From Paraburkholderia phenazinium (GTDB lineage Bacteria > Pseudomonadota > Gammaproteobacteria > Burkholderiales > Burkholderiaceae), in NCBI RefSeq assembly GCF_900141745.1, contig NZ_FSRM01000002.1, forward strand, positions 434,001 to 498,000: DNA of 64,000 bases. Reading direction: 5' to 3'. Each line of letters begins with the position of its first letter. Position 1 is the stretch's first letter. Of the stretch, positions 17,215-25,198 are shown in pieces. The notes below the pieces were generated by a model, which worked only from the letters and a program-made list of their open reading frames with translations, did not search any database and had not been told where the DNA came from. The position numbers and the translations under genes were made by a program.

Positions 17215-17598
17215 CTAAGTCGCGTACTGCCCAATCCCATTACCGAACGACCAGTTTTCCTTCGGCACGTCGACGAGATTCACAAACACGTCTTCCGGCC
17301 TCACGCCTGGACTTTCCGCCAGAAGCTCGGCGATCCGCTTGTACAGCGCCTTTTTCAGCTCGACGGTGCGCGTATTGTTCGCGGTGATCTGGATCAGCAC
17401 GAGATCGTCGCTACGGTTGATGTCCAGGTAGTGCTTGCCATAAAAGAAGTTGTCCTCATCGTGCTCGGTGACGACCATGAACATGTCGTCCTCCGGCACA
17501 TTGAACACCTCAATCAACGAACGTTGAATGCCTTGTGTGAGGGCCTTCCGGTAAGCCGCCGGCTTGCCGGCGCGGACAGCAATTCGGGTGAACGGCAT
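17215..17598 (-). CDS. Tautomerase-superfamily protein
   Basis: 127 residues starting MPFTRIAVRAGKPAAY, giving the catalytic N-terminal proline of the tautomerase (4-oxalocrotonate tautomerase/MIF) superfamily after Met removal. The length and the segment ITANNTRTVELKKALYKRIAELLAESPGVRPEDVFVNLVDVPKENWSFGNG fit the fused-repeat tautomerase group often found beside LysR regulators. Substrate is unknown. The start ATG at 17596-17598 is required for the Pro residue; a longer frame to 17646 would bury it. It is divergent from the LysR gene at 17697 with a 98-base gap that carries palindromes. Confidence 0.88.
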   Translation of the reverse strand: MPFTRIAVRAGKPAAYRKALTQGIQRSLIEVFNVPEDDMFMVVTEHDEDNFFYGKHYLDINRSDDLVLIQITANNTRTVELKKALYKRIAELLAESPGVRPEDVFVNLVDVPKENWSFGNGIGQYAT

Positions 17599-17685
17599 GA
17601 TGAAAGCTCCTTTCGATGAAGATTGAGTACACAGCTTAGACCGCATCGATCATAATTAACAGACATCATCGGCTATTTCATATAT

Positions 17686-17697
17686 TTTCAATTGAAA
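17686..17697. promoter_or_regulatory. Palindrome overlapping the start of the LysR gene
   Basis: TTTCAATTGAAA is a perfect 12-base palindrome that ends on the first base of the LysR start codon (17697) and lies within a larger ATTTCA-N12-TGAAAT dyad (17675-17698). Position suggests autorepression and control of the divergent tautomerase gene. Confidence 0.45.
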
Positions 17698-18551
17698 TGA
17701 AAGTACTCGATCTCGATGCGGTTCGCGCGTTCGTTCTGGTCGCCGATCTGCACAGCTTCACTCGCGCGGCGGATGCGCTCGATACCACGCAGTCGGCCGT
17801 AAGTCTGAAGCTCAAGCGGCTGGAGGCGCATCTAGGCAAGCAGCTAGTAGAACGCACGCCGCGTGTCGTAAGGCTGTCCGCGGATGGCCACGCGTTTCTC
17901 ATGGCCGCGCGCGATCTGCTGAACGCACATGAACGGGCGCTTGGTTCGTTGTCGGTGGAACGGCGCAGGCTGGCGTTGGGCTTGAGCGAGCATGTCGCCG
18001 GCAGAGACCTGCCGGACTTGCTGGCAAAGCTCAACAGCTACGATCCGGGGCTGGTAATCGAACTGCATCTGGGCATGTCGTCGGCACTGCTGGCACAGTT
18101 CGACGAGCGACGGCTCGACGCGGTGATCGTCCGCTACGAGCCTGAGGATGCGCCGCGCGACGATGCGACGGTGCTTTTCAGCGAACCACTCGGCTGGCTC
18201 GCGGCGCCGGAGTGGCTGTTGCGGGTCGGCGAGCCGCTGCCGCTCGCGCTGCTCACTGCGCCGTGCAATGTGCGCGCTGTGGCAATTCATTCGTTGGACG
18301 AGGCGGGCATCGCGTGGCGCGAAGCGTTTGTTGGCGGTGGAGTGGCTGCTGTCGGCGCAGCGGCGGCGGCCGGTCTGGCTGTGGCGCCGTTGGCGCGACG
18401 GGTGGCCCCGCGGAGGTTGATCGACGTCGGTGAGAGGCTTGGCTTGCCGCCGTTGCCGGAATCGCGCGTCACACTGCATTCGCGGTTGCGGGACGCGCGA
18501 TCGGTGGAGACGCTGAGATTGCTGGCGGGTGGGTTGGGGAGTGGGGTTTGA
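17697..18551 (+). CDS. LysR-family transcriptional regulator
   Basis: 284 residues. The N-terminal helix-turn-helix is clear (LDLDAVRAFVLVADLHSFTRAADALDTTQSAVSLKLKRLEAHLGKQLVERTPR), followed by the effector-binding domain. It is transcribed divergently from the tautomerase gene, so that gene is its probable target. The start is set by ATG at 17697, immediately before the conserved region. The C-terminal part (AAAAAGLAVAPLARRVAPRRL) is alanine-rich but in family range. Effector unknown. Confidence 0.9.
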   Translation: MKVLDLDAVRAFVLVADLHSFTRAADALDTTQSAVSLKLKRLEAHLGKQLVERTPRVVRLSADGHAFLMAARDLLNAHERALGSLSVERRRLALGLSEHVAGRDLPDLLAKLNSYDPGLVIELHLGMSSALLAQFDERRLDAVIVRYEPEDAPRDDATVLFSEPLGWLAAPEWLLRVGEPLPLALLTAPCNVRAVAIHSLDEAGIAWREAFVGGGVAAVGAAAAAGLAVAPLARRVAPRRLIDVGERLGLPPLPESRVTLHSRLRDARSVETLRLLAGGLGSGV

Positions 18552-18613
18552 CTTGTCCTCAAGGCGCATGGCATCGTTCTGCCGCGGCGCATAAAACCCA
18601 AGCGGCTACGGTA

Positions 18614-18619
18614 TATAAT
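18614..18619 (+). promoter_or_regulatory. TATAAT -10 box of the DUF4160/DUF2442 module (probably leaderless)
   Basis: A perfect TATAAT at 18614-18619 lies only 7 bases before the ATG at 18627. A transcript starting 7-8 bases downstream would begin at or next to the start codon, and no Shine-Dalgarno sequence is present. The -35 region (about 18591-18596) is poor. Confidence 0.5.
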
Positions 18620-18626
18620 CATTAAT

Positions 18627-18869
18627 ATGCCAATCATTGCCCGAATCGACGGTTTGATCATCGTCATTTATCCACATGACCACACGCCGCCGCACGTGCA
18701 TGTGCTTGGGCCTGATGGTGAAATAATTTACGAACTGAATTGCCCAGCCGGCCCAGTATCGATCCGTGAGGTTAGAGGCTATTCGGAACGCGAGGCACGC
18801 AAGCTCGCTAAGCGCGTGAACGAACTGGTGCCGTTCTTGTGCTCCGCATGGAAAGGAATCCACGCATGA
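18627..18869 (+). CDS. DUF4160 protein (putative toxin-antitoxin partner)
   Basis: 80 residues with the DUF4160 signature: MPIIARIDGLIIVIY followed by the histidine/proline motif HDHTPPHVHVLGPDGE, and a C-terminal YSEREARKLAKRVNEL helix. DUF4160 genes typically sit directly upstream of DUF2442 genes in small mobile two-gene modules thought to act as toxin-antitoxin pairs; the biochemical activity is not established. The local base composition is less GC-rich than the neighbours, in line with horizontal gain. The gene overlaps DUF2442 by 4 bases (ATGA). Confidence 0.82.
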   Translation: MPIIARIDGLIIVIYPHDHTPPHVHVLGPDGEIIYELNCPAGPVSIREVRGYSEREARKLAKRVNELVPFLCSAWKGIHA

Positions 18870-19267
18870 ATACGCATGAAGAATGGCGCCTCGCGCGCGA
18901 GCGAGGGGCGGAAACGGCAAAGCGGCCTGCCGCGCGCACGGCTTGCTACAAGCCACGAACGAAGCGGCTGGAAATTACGCTAACCAATGGTATTTCGCTG
19001 CTGGTTCCGATCGCCTATATCGAAGGGCTGCACGAAGCGGTGGCAGCCGACCTTCGTCAGATCGAGATTTTCGGTCTAGGCTCCGCGCTACTGTTTCCCG
19101 CGCTGGATGAAGTGGTCTCGGTGCATGCCCTGATCGACGGAGTGTTCGGCTCGAAAGCCTGGATGCGCGATATCGGACGGGTGGGTGGGAGTGCGAAGTC
19201 GGAGGCGAAAGCGACGGCTGCGAGGGAGAACGGCAAGAAGGGAGGGCGCCCCCGAAAAGCGGCGTGA
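18866..19267 (+). CDS. DUF2442 protein (putative toxin-antitoxin partner)
   Basis: 133 residues from the ATG at 18866, which overlaps the stop of the DUF4160 gene. The core ITLTNGISLLVPIAYIEGLHEA through IEIFGLGSALLFPALDEVVSVHALIDGVFG is the DUF2442 fold, and the C-terminal tail (KATAARENGKKGGRPRKAA) is the basic, disordered AAxxxGxKGGRPRK motif seen in many members. In two-gene modules this partner is usually proposed as the antitoxin. DNA binding by the basic tail is possible but unproven. An upstream in-frame ATG at 18839 lies inside the DUF4160 gene and is not favoured. Confidence 0.82.
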   Translation: MNTHEEWRLARERGAETAKRPAARTACYKPRTKRLEITLTNGISLLVPIAYIEGLHEAVAADLRQIEIFGLGSALLFPALDEVVSVHALIDGVFGSKAWMRDIGRVGGSAKSEAKATAARENGKKGGRPRKAA

Positions 19268-19303
19268 TCCTCCTGGAAGCAAACTCAGCCCAACCGTACG
19301 AAC

Positions 19304-19882
19304 TCAGTGCAGGATCGGCGGCAAATTGCTGCTTTGGGCTACAGGCCTTGCTGCCGTACTCGCCATCGTGGCGTCCGGCTGAGCAGGAGCCGGTCTCGGC
19401 GCTACGCCCGCCATTGCGGACGCCGGCTGTGTCGAAACCGGTTTTGCGGCGATTTTCTGCTGCTTGCGCTGCGTCGCCTTGGGACGCACTGCCGCCATCT
19501 GCACATGGCCACTACTGGAACGGGCCACCTTGAGCGGCCTGCTCGATACGCTCCTGGCGCCAGCCATCTTTACCGTCGAGGCATGTGCAGACCGACCGGA
19601 TACACCCGCAGCAGCGACCCTTACGTGGGGCGTCGCTTGACGCGCGAGGTGCGTCTTGGTTCCAGGGGCAGCGCGAACCGACGCGACCTTTTTGCGAGGC
19701 GCGCCCTTCACCGCAACCTTCCTCGCATCCACAGGCACAGCCGTACGCCCCTTGGCCCGCTTTACCGGATGCGCCGCCTCAGGCGGATTCCACACCTCCG
19801 AATACTGGGCCGCCTGCGCTTGCGCCGTCGCCACACCACAAGCTACTGCCACCACCGCTACCGCCACTGCTCGCACCCACAT
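19304..19882 (-). CDS. Basic Ala/Pro-rich secreted protein, unknown function
   Basis: 192 residues from the ATG at 19880-19882, which has GAGGAG upstream; an in-frame start at 20002 would bury the signal. The N terminus MWVRAVAVAVVAVACGVATAQAQA is a Sec signal peptide. The mature protein starts near AQYSEVWNPPEAAHPVKRAKGR, a motif I associate with small secreted Burkholderia proteins, and then becomes low-complexity, rich in Ala, Pro, Ser, Arg and Lys, with no recognisable domain. It is probably disordered and periplasmic. The gene lies between two toxin-antitoxin modules and shares its 118-base upstream region with the divergent Xre/RES operon. Confidence 0.7.
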   Translation of the reverse strand: MWVRAVAVAVVAVACGVATAQAQAAQYSEVWNPPEAAHPVKRAKGRTAVPVDARKVAVKGAPRKKVASVRAAPGTKTHLARQATPHVRVAAAGVSGRSAHASTVKMAGARSVSSRPLKVARSSSGHVQMAAVRPKATQRKQQKIAAKPVSTQPASAMAGVAPRPAPAQPDATMASTAARPVAQSSNLPPILH

Positions 19883-19924
19883 CGCCCGCCGCTCCTCGTA
19901 ATCTCGTTCGCTTGTTGGGACGCG

Positions 19925-19930
19925 ATTATA
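19925..19930 (-). promoter_or_regulatory. TATAAT -10 box of the secreted-protein gene
   Basis: A perfect TATAAT on the minus strand lies 43 bases upstream of the start at 19882, leaving a leader of about 36 bases with a good Shine-Dalgarno sequence. No strong -35 was seen. Confidence 0.45.
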
Positions 19931-19941
19931 CCCAATTATCC

Positions 19942-19969
19942 TTGCAATAATCCATATCTGGACTAATAT
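19942..19969 (+). promoter_or_regulatory. Predicted promoter of the Xre/RES module
   Basis: TTGCAA (19942-19947), a 16-base spacer and TAATAT (19964-19969) precede the antitoxin gene; AAGGA at 19987-19991 serves as ribosome-binding site. The promoter lies in an AT-rich patch, where the antitoxin could bind for autoregulation. Confidence 0.5.
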
Positions 19970-20000
19970 TGATACAAAGTACAGATAAGGACCAGACCAC

Positions 20001-20438
20001 ATGCCTCACGCCGCCCGTCTCACCCCCGACGATCCGCCGCTACGCCGGCCCGTCACGGAACCCTCGCTGACCGAAATGTCGGCGGCGGGCCTGCGCGCCT
20101 TCTTCAAGATCGCGCGCGACTGGGATCTGAGCACAGACGAGCAGATCATCCTGCTCGGCTCGCCGGGACGCTCGACGTTCTTCAAATGGAAGGCCGAGCC
20201 GCAAACAGCACGGGTGGGGCGCGACACCGTCGAACGGCTTTCGCTGCTGCTCGGCATTTACAAAGCATTGCAGATCCTGTTGCCGCAGCCCGCCGCAGCC
20301 GACGGCTGGATCAAGCGCCCCAACAGCGCGGCGCCGTTCGGCGGCCGCCGCGCGCTCGACCGGATGCTCGCCGGCAATATCAGCGACCTCGTCGCCGTGC
20401 GCCAATATCTCGATGCGATGCGAGGCGGCTGGGCGTGA
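20001..20438 (+). CDS. Xre-type antitoxin, MbcA/ParS/Xre (DUF2384) family
   Basis: 145 residues. The N-terminal half contains a helix-turn-helix-like region (LTEMSAAGLRAFFKIARDWDLSTDEQIILLGSPGRSTFFKWK), and the C-terminal half is the MbcA/ParS toxin-binding domain (RLSLLLGIYKALQILLP, then RPNSAAPFGGRRALDRMLAGNISDLVAVRQYLDAMRGG). This is the standard antitoxin of RES-Xre toxin-antitoxin modules. It neutralises the RES toxin encoded next and likely represses its own promoter. The stop overlaps the GTG start of the toxin gene by 4 bases, so synthesis is coupled. The first 20 residues are proline-rich and variable. Confidence 0.9.
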   Translation: MPHAARLTPDDPPLRRPVTEPSLTEMSAAGLRAFFKIARDWDLSTDEQIILLGSPGRSTFFKWKAEPQTARVGRDTVERLSLLLGIYKALQILLPQPAAADGWIKRPNSAAPFGGRRALDRMLAGNISDLVAVRQYLDAMRGGWA

Positions 20439-21136
20439 CAGAACTGTATTGGCAGGACCGCTGGCGCGTGGCGCCGCTCGACTGGTCGCCCGCGTATCGC
20501 GTCATTCCGACGCGCTTCCCCGCGGTGAATCTGTACGACCGGGTCGCCTCTCCCGAAGACTTCGACGCGCTTTACGCGCTCGAGGCAATGACCAACGACC
20601 GCTTGCGCACCGAAGTCGGCGAACTCGATCTGGTGCCGCGCGAGGAACGGCGCTTCGGTCCCGGATATGGGCCGATCATGGCCGCGTTCACGCATCTGAA
20701 TCCGCTTGGCAGCCGCTTTTCGGACGGCAGCTACGGCGTGTTCTACTGCGCCCGTTCCCGCGCCACCGCGATCGCGGAGACGCGCTATCACACCGGCAAA
20801 TTCCTCGCGGCTACCGCCGAGGCGCCGACGCGTCAGCAGATGCGCCTATACACGGTGATCGCGGGTGGCGAGGTGGTCGATCTGCGCGGCGACGCATCGC
20901 TAGATCCCGCGGTTTTATCACCGCACGACTACAGCGCCGGGCAAGCGGCAGGTCGCGCAATACGCGAGGCGGGTGCGCCAGGAATCGCCTATCCGTCCGT
21001 ACGCGATCCCGGCGGCGAATGTCTCGCGGCGTTCAGAACCACGCTGTTGCGAGACTGCCACCACGCGGCCTATCTGGAATACAACTGGAACGGCAGCGCC
21101 GTCGATATGGTGTTCGAACTGAATCAGGTGGGATAG
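20435..21136 (+). CDS. RES-domain toxin (NAD-degrading family)
   Basis: 233 residues from the GTG at 20435, inside the antitoxin stop region. The RES domain is recognised by the arginine of PAYRVIPTRFPAVNLYDR, the glutamate of ATAIAETRYHTGKFLA and the downstream serine-containing segment (IAYPSVRDPGGECLAAFR). Characterised RES toxins such as MbcT deplete NAD+ by phosphorolysis or hydrolysis and arrest growth. All three signature positions appear intact, so the toxin is predicted functional. It forms a two-gene operon with the Xre antitoxin. The frame is open upstream of the GTG, but only over the antitoxin gene, so 20435 is preferred. Confidence 0.9.
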   Translation: MTELYWQDRWRVAPLDWSPAYRVIPTRFPAVNLYDRVASPEDFDALYALEAMTNDRLRTEVGELDLVPREERRFGPGYGPIMAAFTHLNPLGSRFSDGSYGVFYCARSRATAIAETRYHTGKFLAATAEAPTRQQMRLYTVIAGGEVVDLRGDASLDPAVLSPHDYSAGQAAGRAIREAGAPGIAYPSVRDPGGECLAAFRTTLLRDCHHAAYLEYNWNGSAVDMVFELNQVG

Positions 21137-21159
21137 GAGCGACCGCTAAAGCGGTCCGC

Positions 21160-21897
21160 TCACGGCAACGCGAGCGCTGCGGCGCCTACGGCGCGCGCCG
21201 TCTCGACAGTCACCGACCAGCGCTCGATCTTGCGGGCCTCGACCAAAGTCAGCTTGCCGCCCGGCCCGAACGCACCGGTGTCGATGAATACCTGCGCACC
21301 GATCTGCTGAACTTCACGCATCGGCGTGTGGCCGCAGTAGGTGAGCGACAGACTGCGCTGCCGGCTCGGGTCGCCGTTGCCCATGGCAAGCCGGCGCCCC
21401 CACAGCATTTGCTGCCGTTCGTCGGCGGAAAAGTCGGCGAGGTCGAGATCGGTGTCTGTACCGAAGAATTCCGCATGCAGCACATTGAAACGCTCGCGGC
21501 CGGTGCCGACCACGCGTGCCAGCGGCAAACGGGACAAACGTTGCGCGTAGTGCCGCAGCTTCTCATCCGGCAATTCCGCCGCCCAGGTGCCGCCAATGCC
21601 GTACCACCACTGCCGGCGCAAGCGCCCTTCGGCGACGGCACACAGCGTGTCTTCGTGATTGCCGAGCACGGCGTAAAACCAGGGCTTGTCGAGTAACGCC
21701 AGCGCCTCCTCGGACTGGGTGCCGCGATCGATCAGATCGCCAACCGAAAACAGCCGGTCCCGCGACGGATCGAACTCCACCTCGCGCAACAGATAACGCA
21801 ACGCGTCGACGCAACCATGCAGATCGCCCACGACAAAGTCGCGGCCGGTGCGGTTGACGTCGTGATGCTCGACGGTAGTAACGATTGCAGGAGTCAT
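21160..21897 (-). CDS. Metallophosphoesterase, PrpA/PrpB-like serine/threonine phosphatase family
   Basis: 245 residues from the ATG at 21895-21897; ATGs at 21906 and 21924 are also in frame and no start has a good Shine-Dalgarno sequence. The calcineurin-like metal-binding motifs are intact: GDLHGC (about residue 24), GDLIDRG (about 53), GNHED (about 80), a histidine in NVLHAEFFG and the closing YCGHTPM. The pattern and length match lambda-type protein phosphatases and the PrpA/PrpB group, which also resemble diadenosine tetraphosphatase ApaH. Substrate is not determined by sequence. It is convergent with the RES toxin gene, 23 bases away. Confidence 0.85.
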   Translation of the reverse strand: MTPAIVTTVEHHDVNRTGRDFVVGDLHGCVDALRYLLREVEFDPSRDRLFSVGDLIDRGTQSEEALALLDKPWFYAVLGNHEDTLCAVAEGRLRRQWWYGIGGTWAAELPDEKLRHYAQRLSRLPLARVVGTGRERFNVLHAEFFGTDTDLDLADFSADERQQMLWGRRLAMGNGDPSRQRSLSLTYCGHTPMREVQQIGAQVFIDTGAFGPGGKLTLVEARKIERWSVTVETARAVGAAALALP

Positions 21898-22061
21898 GGG
21901 GACCATAATAGAACGCGAACGCAAAGTGCGTATGCGCGCTTTCCATCTTTTCTTAAACGGTTGCTGCGCGGCATGACCTGCCGCGGTCTGCTTTTTGTTG
22001 AATCAGCGATGCAACCCGGAAAGGCATCCCGGACTGCACCGCAATTTTCAGACCTGAACGG

Positions 22062-23489
22062 TCATTGTTGCTGCGCCCGCAGTTTCGCCACCTGATCGAC
22101 GGACAATGTGGCTTGCGGGTTACCAAACTGCTTCGTCACATAGTTCGTGATCGCCGCCACCTGATCGTCAGTAAGTTCTCCGCCGAATGCCGGCATCAGC
22201 ACATCGGACTGCTTCGTCGTGCGGCTGACGCCGTGCAGGATCACCATCGCCAGATTCGCAGGATCGTTCGCGCCGGCCGTCGAGTTGTGGAGCAGCGAAG
22301 GATACGCCCCGGGCGCACTCGCGCCGGTACCTTGCCCCGTCCAGCTATGACACGACGCGCAGTTGGCGACAAACAGTTGCGCGCCGTTCACGCCGGTAAC
22401 CTCGGTGCCGCGCAGCGCGGTCACGTCGCTGGCGGGCGTACCCAGCTGGTCGCGCGGATGCGTTTCGCCGCCGCTCACCGGTGTAACCGAACGCAGGTAC
22501 GTCGCGATCGAACGCAGATCTTCAGGCGTCAGATACTGCGTGCTGTCCTCGACGACCTGGCCCATCGGTCCCGCCGCGTTTGCACGGCCCGGCACGACAC
22601 CCGTCGACAAATATTTGACCAGATCATCGTCGCTCCAGTTTCCGATGCCGCTATTTTTATCCGGCGTGATATTGAATGCGTGCCAGCCGGCCTGGGTTGC
22701 GCCAGAAAAGCGATCGGTCGACTTCAGTCCTTGCAGGATGTTGCGCGGCGTATGGCACTCCTCACAGTGCGCGAGCCCTACCACCAGATAAGCACCGCGA
22801 TTCCATTCCGCGCTCTGCCTGGGATCGGGCACGAAGCGCCCTTCGGTGAAATTGAACATATTCCAGAACACCATCAGCCAGCGCTGGTTGAACGGAAAGC
22901 GCATTTCGTTGCGCGGCGGCGCGTAATGGATCGGCGGCAGCGTGTTCAGATAGGCGCGAATCGCCTGCACATCTTGCCCGGTGACCCTCGTGTACTCGGC
23001 ATAAGGGAATGCCGGATAGAGCCGTTCGCCGCCTTTGCCGATGCCCTCATGCATCGCGCGCTGGAAATCGGCGTCGGTCCACTGGCCGATACCGGTGTCC
23101 GGGTCCGGTGTAATGTTCGGCGTATAGATCGTGCCGAACGGTGTGGCAATCGGCAAACCGCCGGCAAACGGGCGGCTTTTATCGGCCGTGTGGCACGCCA
23201 CGCAATCGCCGGCACGCGCGAGGTATTCGCCGCGCTTCACCAGATCCGGATCGGAGGATGCAGTCCCGCTCGGCGCTGCGTCCCCGGATGACGGCGAGTC
23301 ATCGGCCATCGCCTGGGTAATCGGCGATTCGTCGTCGCGACGCACCGGCGGACCATAGGCGTTGTCCCACGCGAGATACATCGCAAACAGCGAGAAAGCA
23401 GCGGCAAGCGTCGCCATCCGGATACGGCGGCGGCGCACGCCCTGTGCGAGCAAACCGGCCGGCTGCACGCGAGACGTTTTGTTCGTCAT
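22062..23489 (-). CDS. Tri-heme cytochrome c subunit of FAD-dependent dehydrogenase (beta subunit)
   Basis: 475 residues starting MTNKTSRVQPAG at 23489, with GGAGAG upstream. A basic N terminus followed by MATLAAAFSLFAMYLAW is an uncleaved anchor or signal segment; the rest is periplasmic. Three CxxCH heme sites are visible: CVACH (about residue 95), CEECH (about 242) and CASCH (about 376), each followed by the expected methionine-ligand regions, as in cytochrome subunits of membrane-bound alcohol, gluconate or glucose dehydrogenases. It passes electrons from the flavoprotein to quinone or terminal oxidase. It is the last of three co-directional genes (gamma, alpha, beta) and begins 19 bases after the flavoprotein stop. 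Confidence 0.92.
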   Translation of the reverse strand: MTNKTSRVQPAGLLAQGVRRRRIRMATLAAAFSLFAMYLAWDNAYGPPVRRDDESPITQAMADDSPSSGDAAPSGTASSDPDLVKRGEYLARAGDCVACHTADKSRPFAGGLPIATPFGTIYTPNITPDPDTGIGQWTDADFQRAMHEGIGKGGERLYPAFPYAEYTRVTGQDVQAIRAYLNTLPPIHYAPPRNEMRFPFNQRWLMVFWNMFNFTEGRFVPDPRQSAEWNRGAYLVVGLAHCEECHTPRNILQGLKSTDRFSGATQAGWHAFNITPDKNSGIGNWSDDDLVKYLSTGVVPGRANAAGPMGQVVEDSTQYLTPEDLRSIATYLRSVTPVSGGETHPRDQLGTPASDVTALRGTEVTGVNGAQLFVANCASCHSWTGQGTGASAPGAYPSLLHNSTAGANDPANLAMVILHGVSRTTKQSDVLMPAFGGELTDDQVAAITNYVTKQFGNPQATLSVDQVAKLRAQQQ

Positions 23490-23508
23490 TGTGGCTCTCC
23501 GGATCGGT

Positions 23509-25110
23509 TCAGATTTCATGCTTGAGCTTGTCGGCCAGCTTGAGCGACAAGGCCGCAATCGTCAGTGTGCAGTTCACCGAGGCAGCCGTGGGCATGACAC
23601 CGCTGCTCGCGATGAACAGATTCGAATGGTCGTGCGTACGGCAATCCGCATCGACGACGGAATCCGCCGCATCGTTGCCCATGATCGTGGTGCCCATGAT
23701 GTGATTGTTCGGCGCGAAGGTGTCGTCGAACGAGACCTCGGTGCCGCCGAACAGCGCTGCGATCTGCGCATACAGTTCGTGCGTGTTGGCTGCGCTCTTC
23801 TTCACGTAGTCGTTGATCGAGTAGTAGATCTCCGGCTGCGGAATACCAAGCGAGTCCTTTTGATCCGCCGAGGGCACGATACGGTTCTGCGGTTCTGCCA
23901 GATGTTCGTGAAAGCTGTTGATGTTCAGCGTGCGCGCCGCGCGGTCACGAATCTGACGGTCCAGTTCGGCGCCCGTCACGCCTTTTTTGATCAGACCCGC
24001 GGTGACCGCCATCGTCGGCACACCATTGGAGAGATGCAGCTTTTTCGCTGCGTATTCGGAGCGGAACGCGCCGTCGCGGAAGTTCACCACCGAGGTCATT
24101 TCCATCGGCCCGCGTCCCGGCCACAGCGGTTCGTTGGCAAGGAAAGTCACACCCGTGCCTGGATGGTCCATCAGATTGCGGCCCACCTGGTCGGAGCTGT
24201 TGCCGATGCCGTGCGGAAACTTGTCGGAGGTCGACATCAGCATCAGTTTGGGTGTTTCGATGCCGTTCGCCGCGAGCACGAACAGCTTGCCGCTCACGCG
24301 GGTGCTGTTGCCGTTCGGATCCTTATAGTGGACCGCGGTAATGAGCCCACTGTTGTCCGCTTCGACGCGATACACGACGGCTTCCGGGATCAGCTTCGCC
24401 CCCGCTTGCTCGGCCTTCTCCGCATGCACCACGCCGTTATACATGGCGGCGATCGGGCAGATCGGCATGCAGTTGTTGTTGCCGCAACAGGTGGGGCGAG
24501 CATCGTAGGGCCGGCTGTTGCGCGCCACCGGCTCGGGCACCACCTTGAAGCCTTGCGCGTTGAGCACGTCGCTAAAGCGCTGATCCATGTACGACAACGG
24601 CAACTGACTCATCGGATACGGCTTCGAGCGCGGCGAGCCGAGATCGATCCTGCTGTCCGGACCGGACACGCCGAGCTGCAGCTCAGCGGCGGAATACCAG
24701 GGCTCCAGCGTTTCATACGGATAAGGCCAATCGCGGCCCACGCCGTACAGTTTCTTCAACTGGAAGTCCGAGGGCAGCAGGCGCCACGCGGCAGCCGCCC
24801 AGTGCCAGGTGGTGCCGCCCACCAGCCGCACATACTGCGAGTTGTACGGATACTCACCTTTCTGGATCAGGTAGTTGTTGGCCGGCGCATACTCGGGATG
24901 CGGCGCGTAGGGCGTGGAAGGATAAGGTGTCGCAAAGTCGTCCTTGACCGGCGAGTTACGGAAGTTCTCGACGATCTGCCAGCGAGGAATACGCGGCCCT
25001 GCTTCGAGCACGATCACCGAAGCGCCGGCCAGTGCCATCTGATGCGCGACCAGACCACCCGCGACGCCCGAGCCGACTACAACGACGTCGGCGGAATTGG
25101 AATTTGCCAT
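23509..25110 (-). CDS. GMC-family flavoprotein, catalytic alpha subunit of FAD sugar/alcohol dehydrogenase
   Basis: 533 residues. The N terminus has the FAD-binding motif VVVVGSGVAGGLVAHQMALAG (about 9-29), then GGTTWHWAAAAWRLLPSDF. The cysteine cluster CCGNNNCMPIC (about 206-216) is the 3Fe-4S-binding segment known from the Burkholderia cepacia FAD-glucose dehydrogenase alpha subunit, which this protein closely resembles by recall. The C-terminal region DDTFAPNNHIMGTTIMG to SVNCTLTIAALSLKLAD holds the catalytic histidine area of GMC oxidoreductases. It oxidises a sugar, polyol or sugar acid in the periplasm; glucose, sorbitol and gluconate are all possible. It has no signal of its own and is expected to be exported with the Tat-targeted gamma subunit. 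Confidence 0.92.
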   Translation of the reverse strand: MANSNSADVVVVGSGVAGGLVAHQMALAGASVIVLEAGPRIPRWQIVENFRNSPVKDDFATPYPSTPYAPHPEYAPANNYLIQKGEYPYNSQYVRLVGGTTWHWAAAAWRLLPSDFQLKKLYGVGRDWPYPYETLEPWYSAAELQLGVSGPDSRIDLGSPRSKPYPMSQLPLSYMDQRFSDVLNAQGFKVVPEPVARNSRPYDARPTCCGNNNCMPICPIAAMYNGVVHAEKAEQAGAKLIPEAVVYRVEADNSGLITAVHYKDPNGNSTRVSGKLFVLAANGIETPKLMLMSTSDKFPHGIGNSSDQVGRNLMDHPGTGVTFLANEPLWPGRGPMEMTSVVNFRDGAFRSEYAAKKLHLSNGVPTMAVTAGLIKKGVTGAELDRQIRDRAARTLNINSFHEHLAEPQNRIVPSADQKDSLGIPQPEIYYSINDYVKKSAANTHELYAQIAALFGGTEVSFDDTFAPNNHIMGTTIMGNDAADSVVDADCRTHDHSNLFIASSGVMPTAASVNCTLTIAALSLKLADKLKHEI

Positions 25111-25198
25111 TGTTGCCCTCTGTTGCTGCTTGCTTATTTATGCATGCCGCAGTCGCAGACGACGCGAGCCACGACACGTTCGAGAGGCATGCTGTGCT

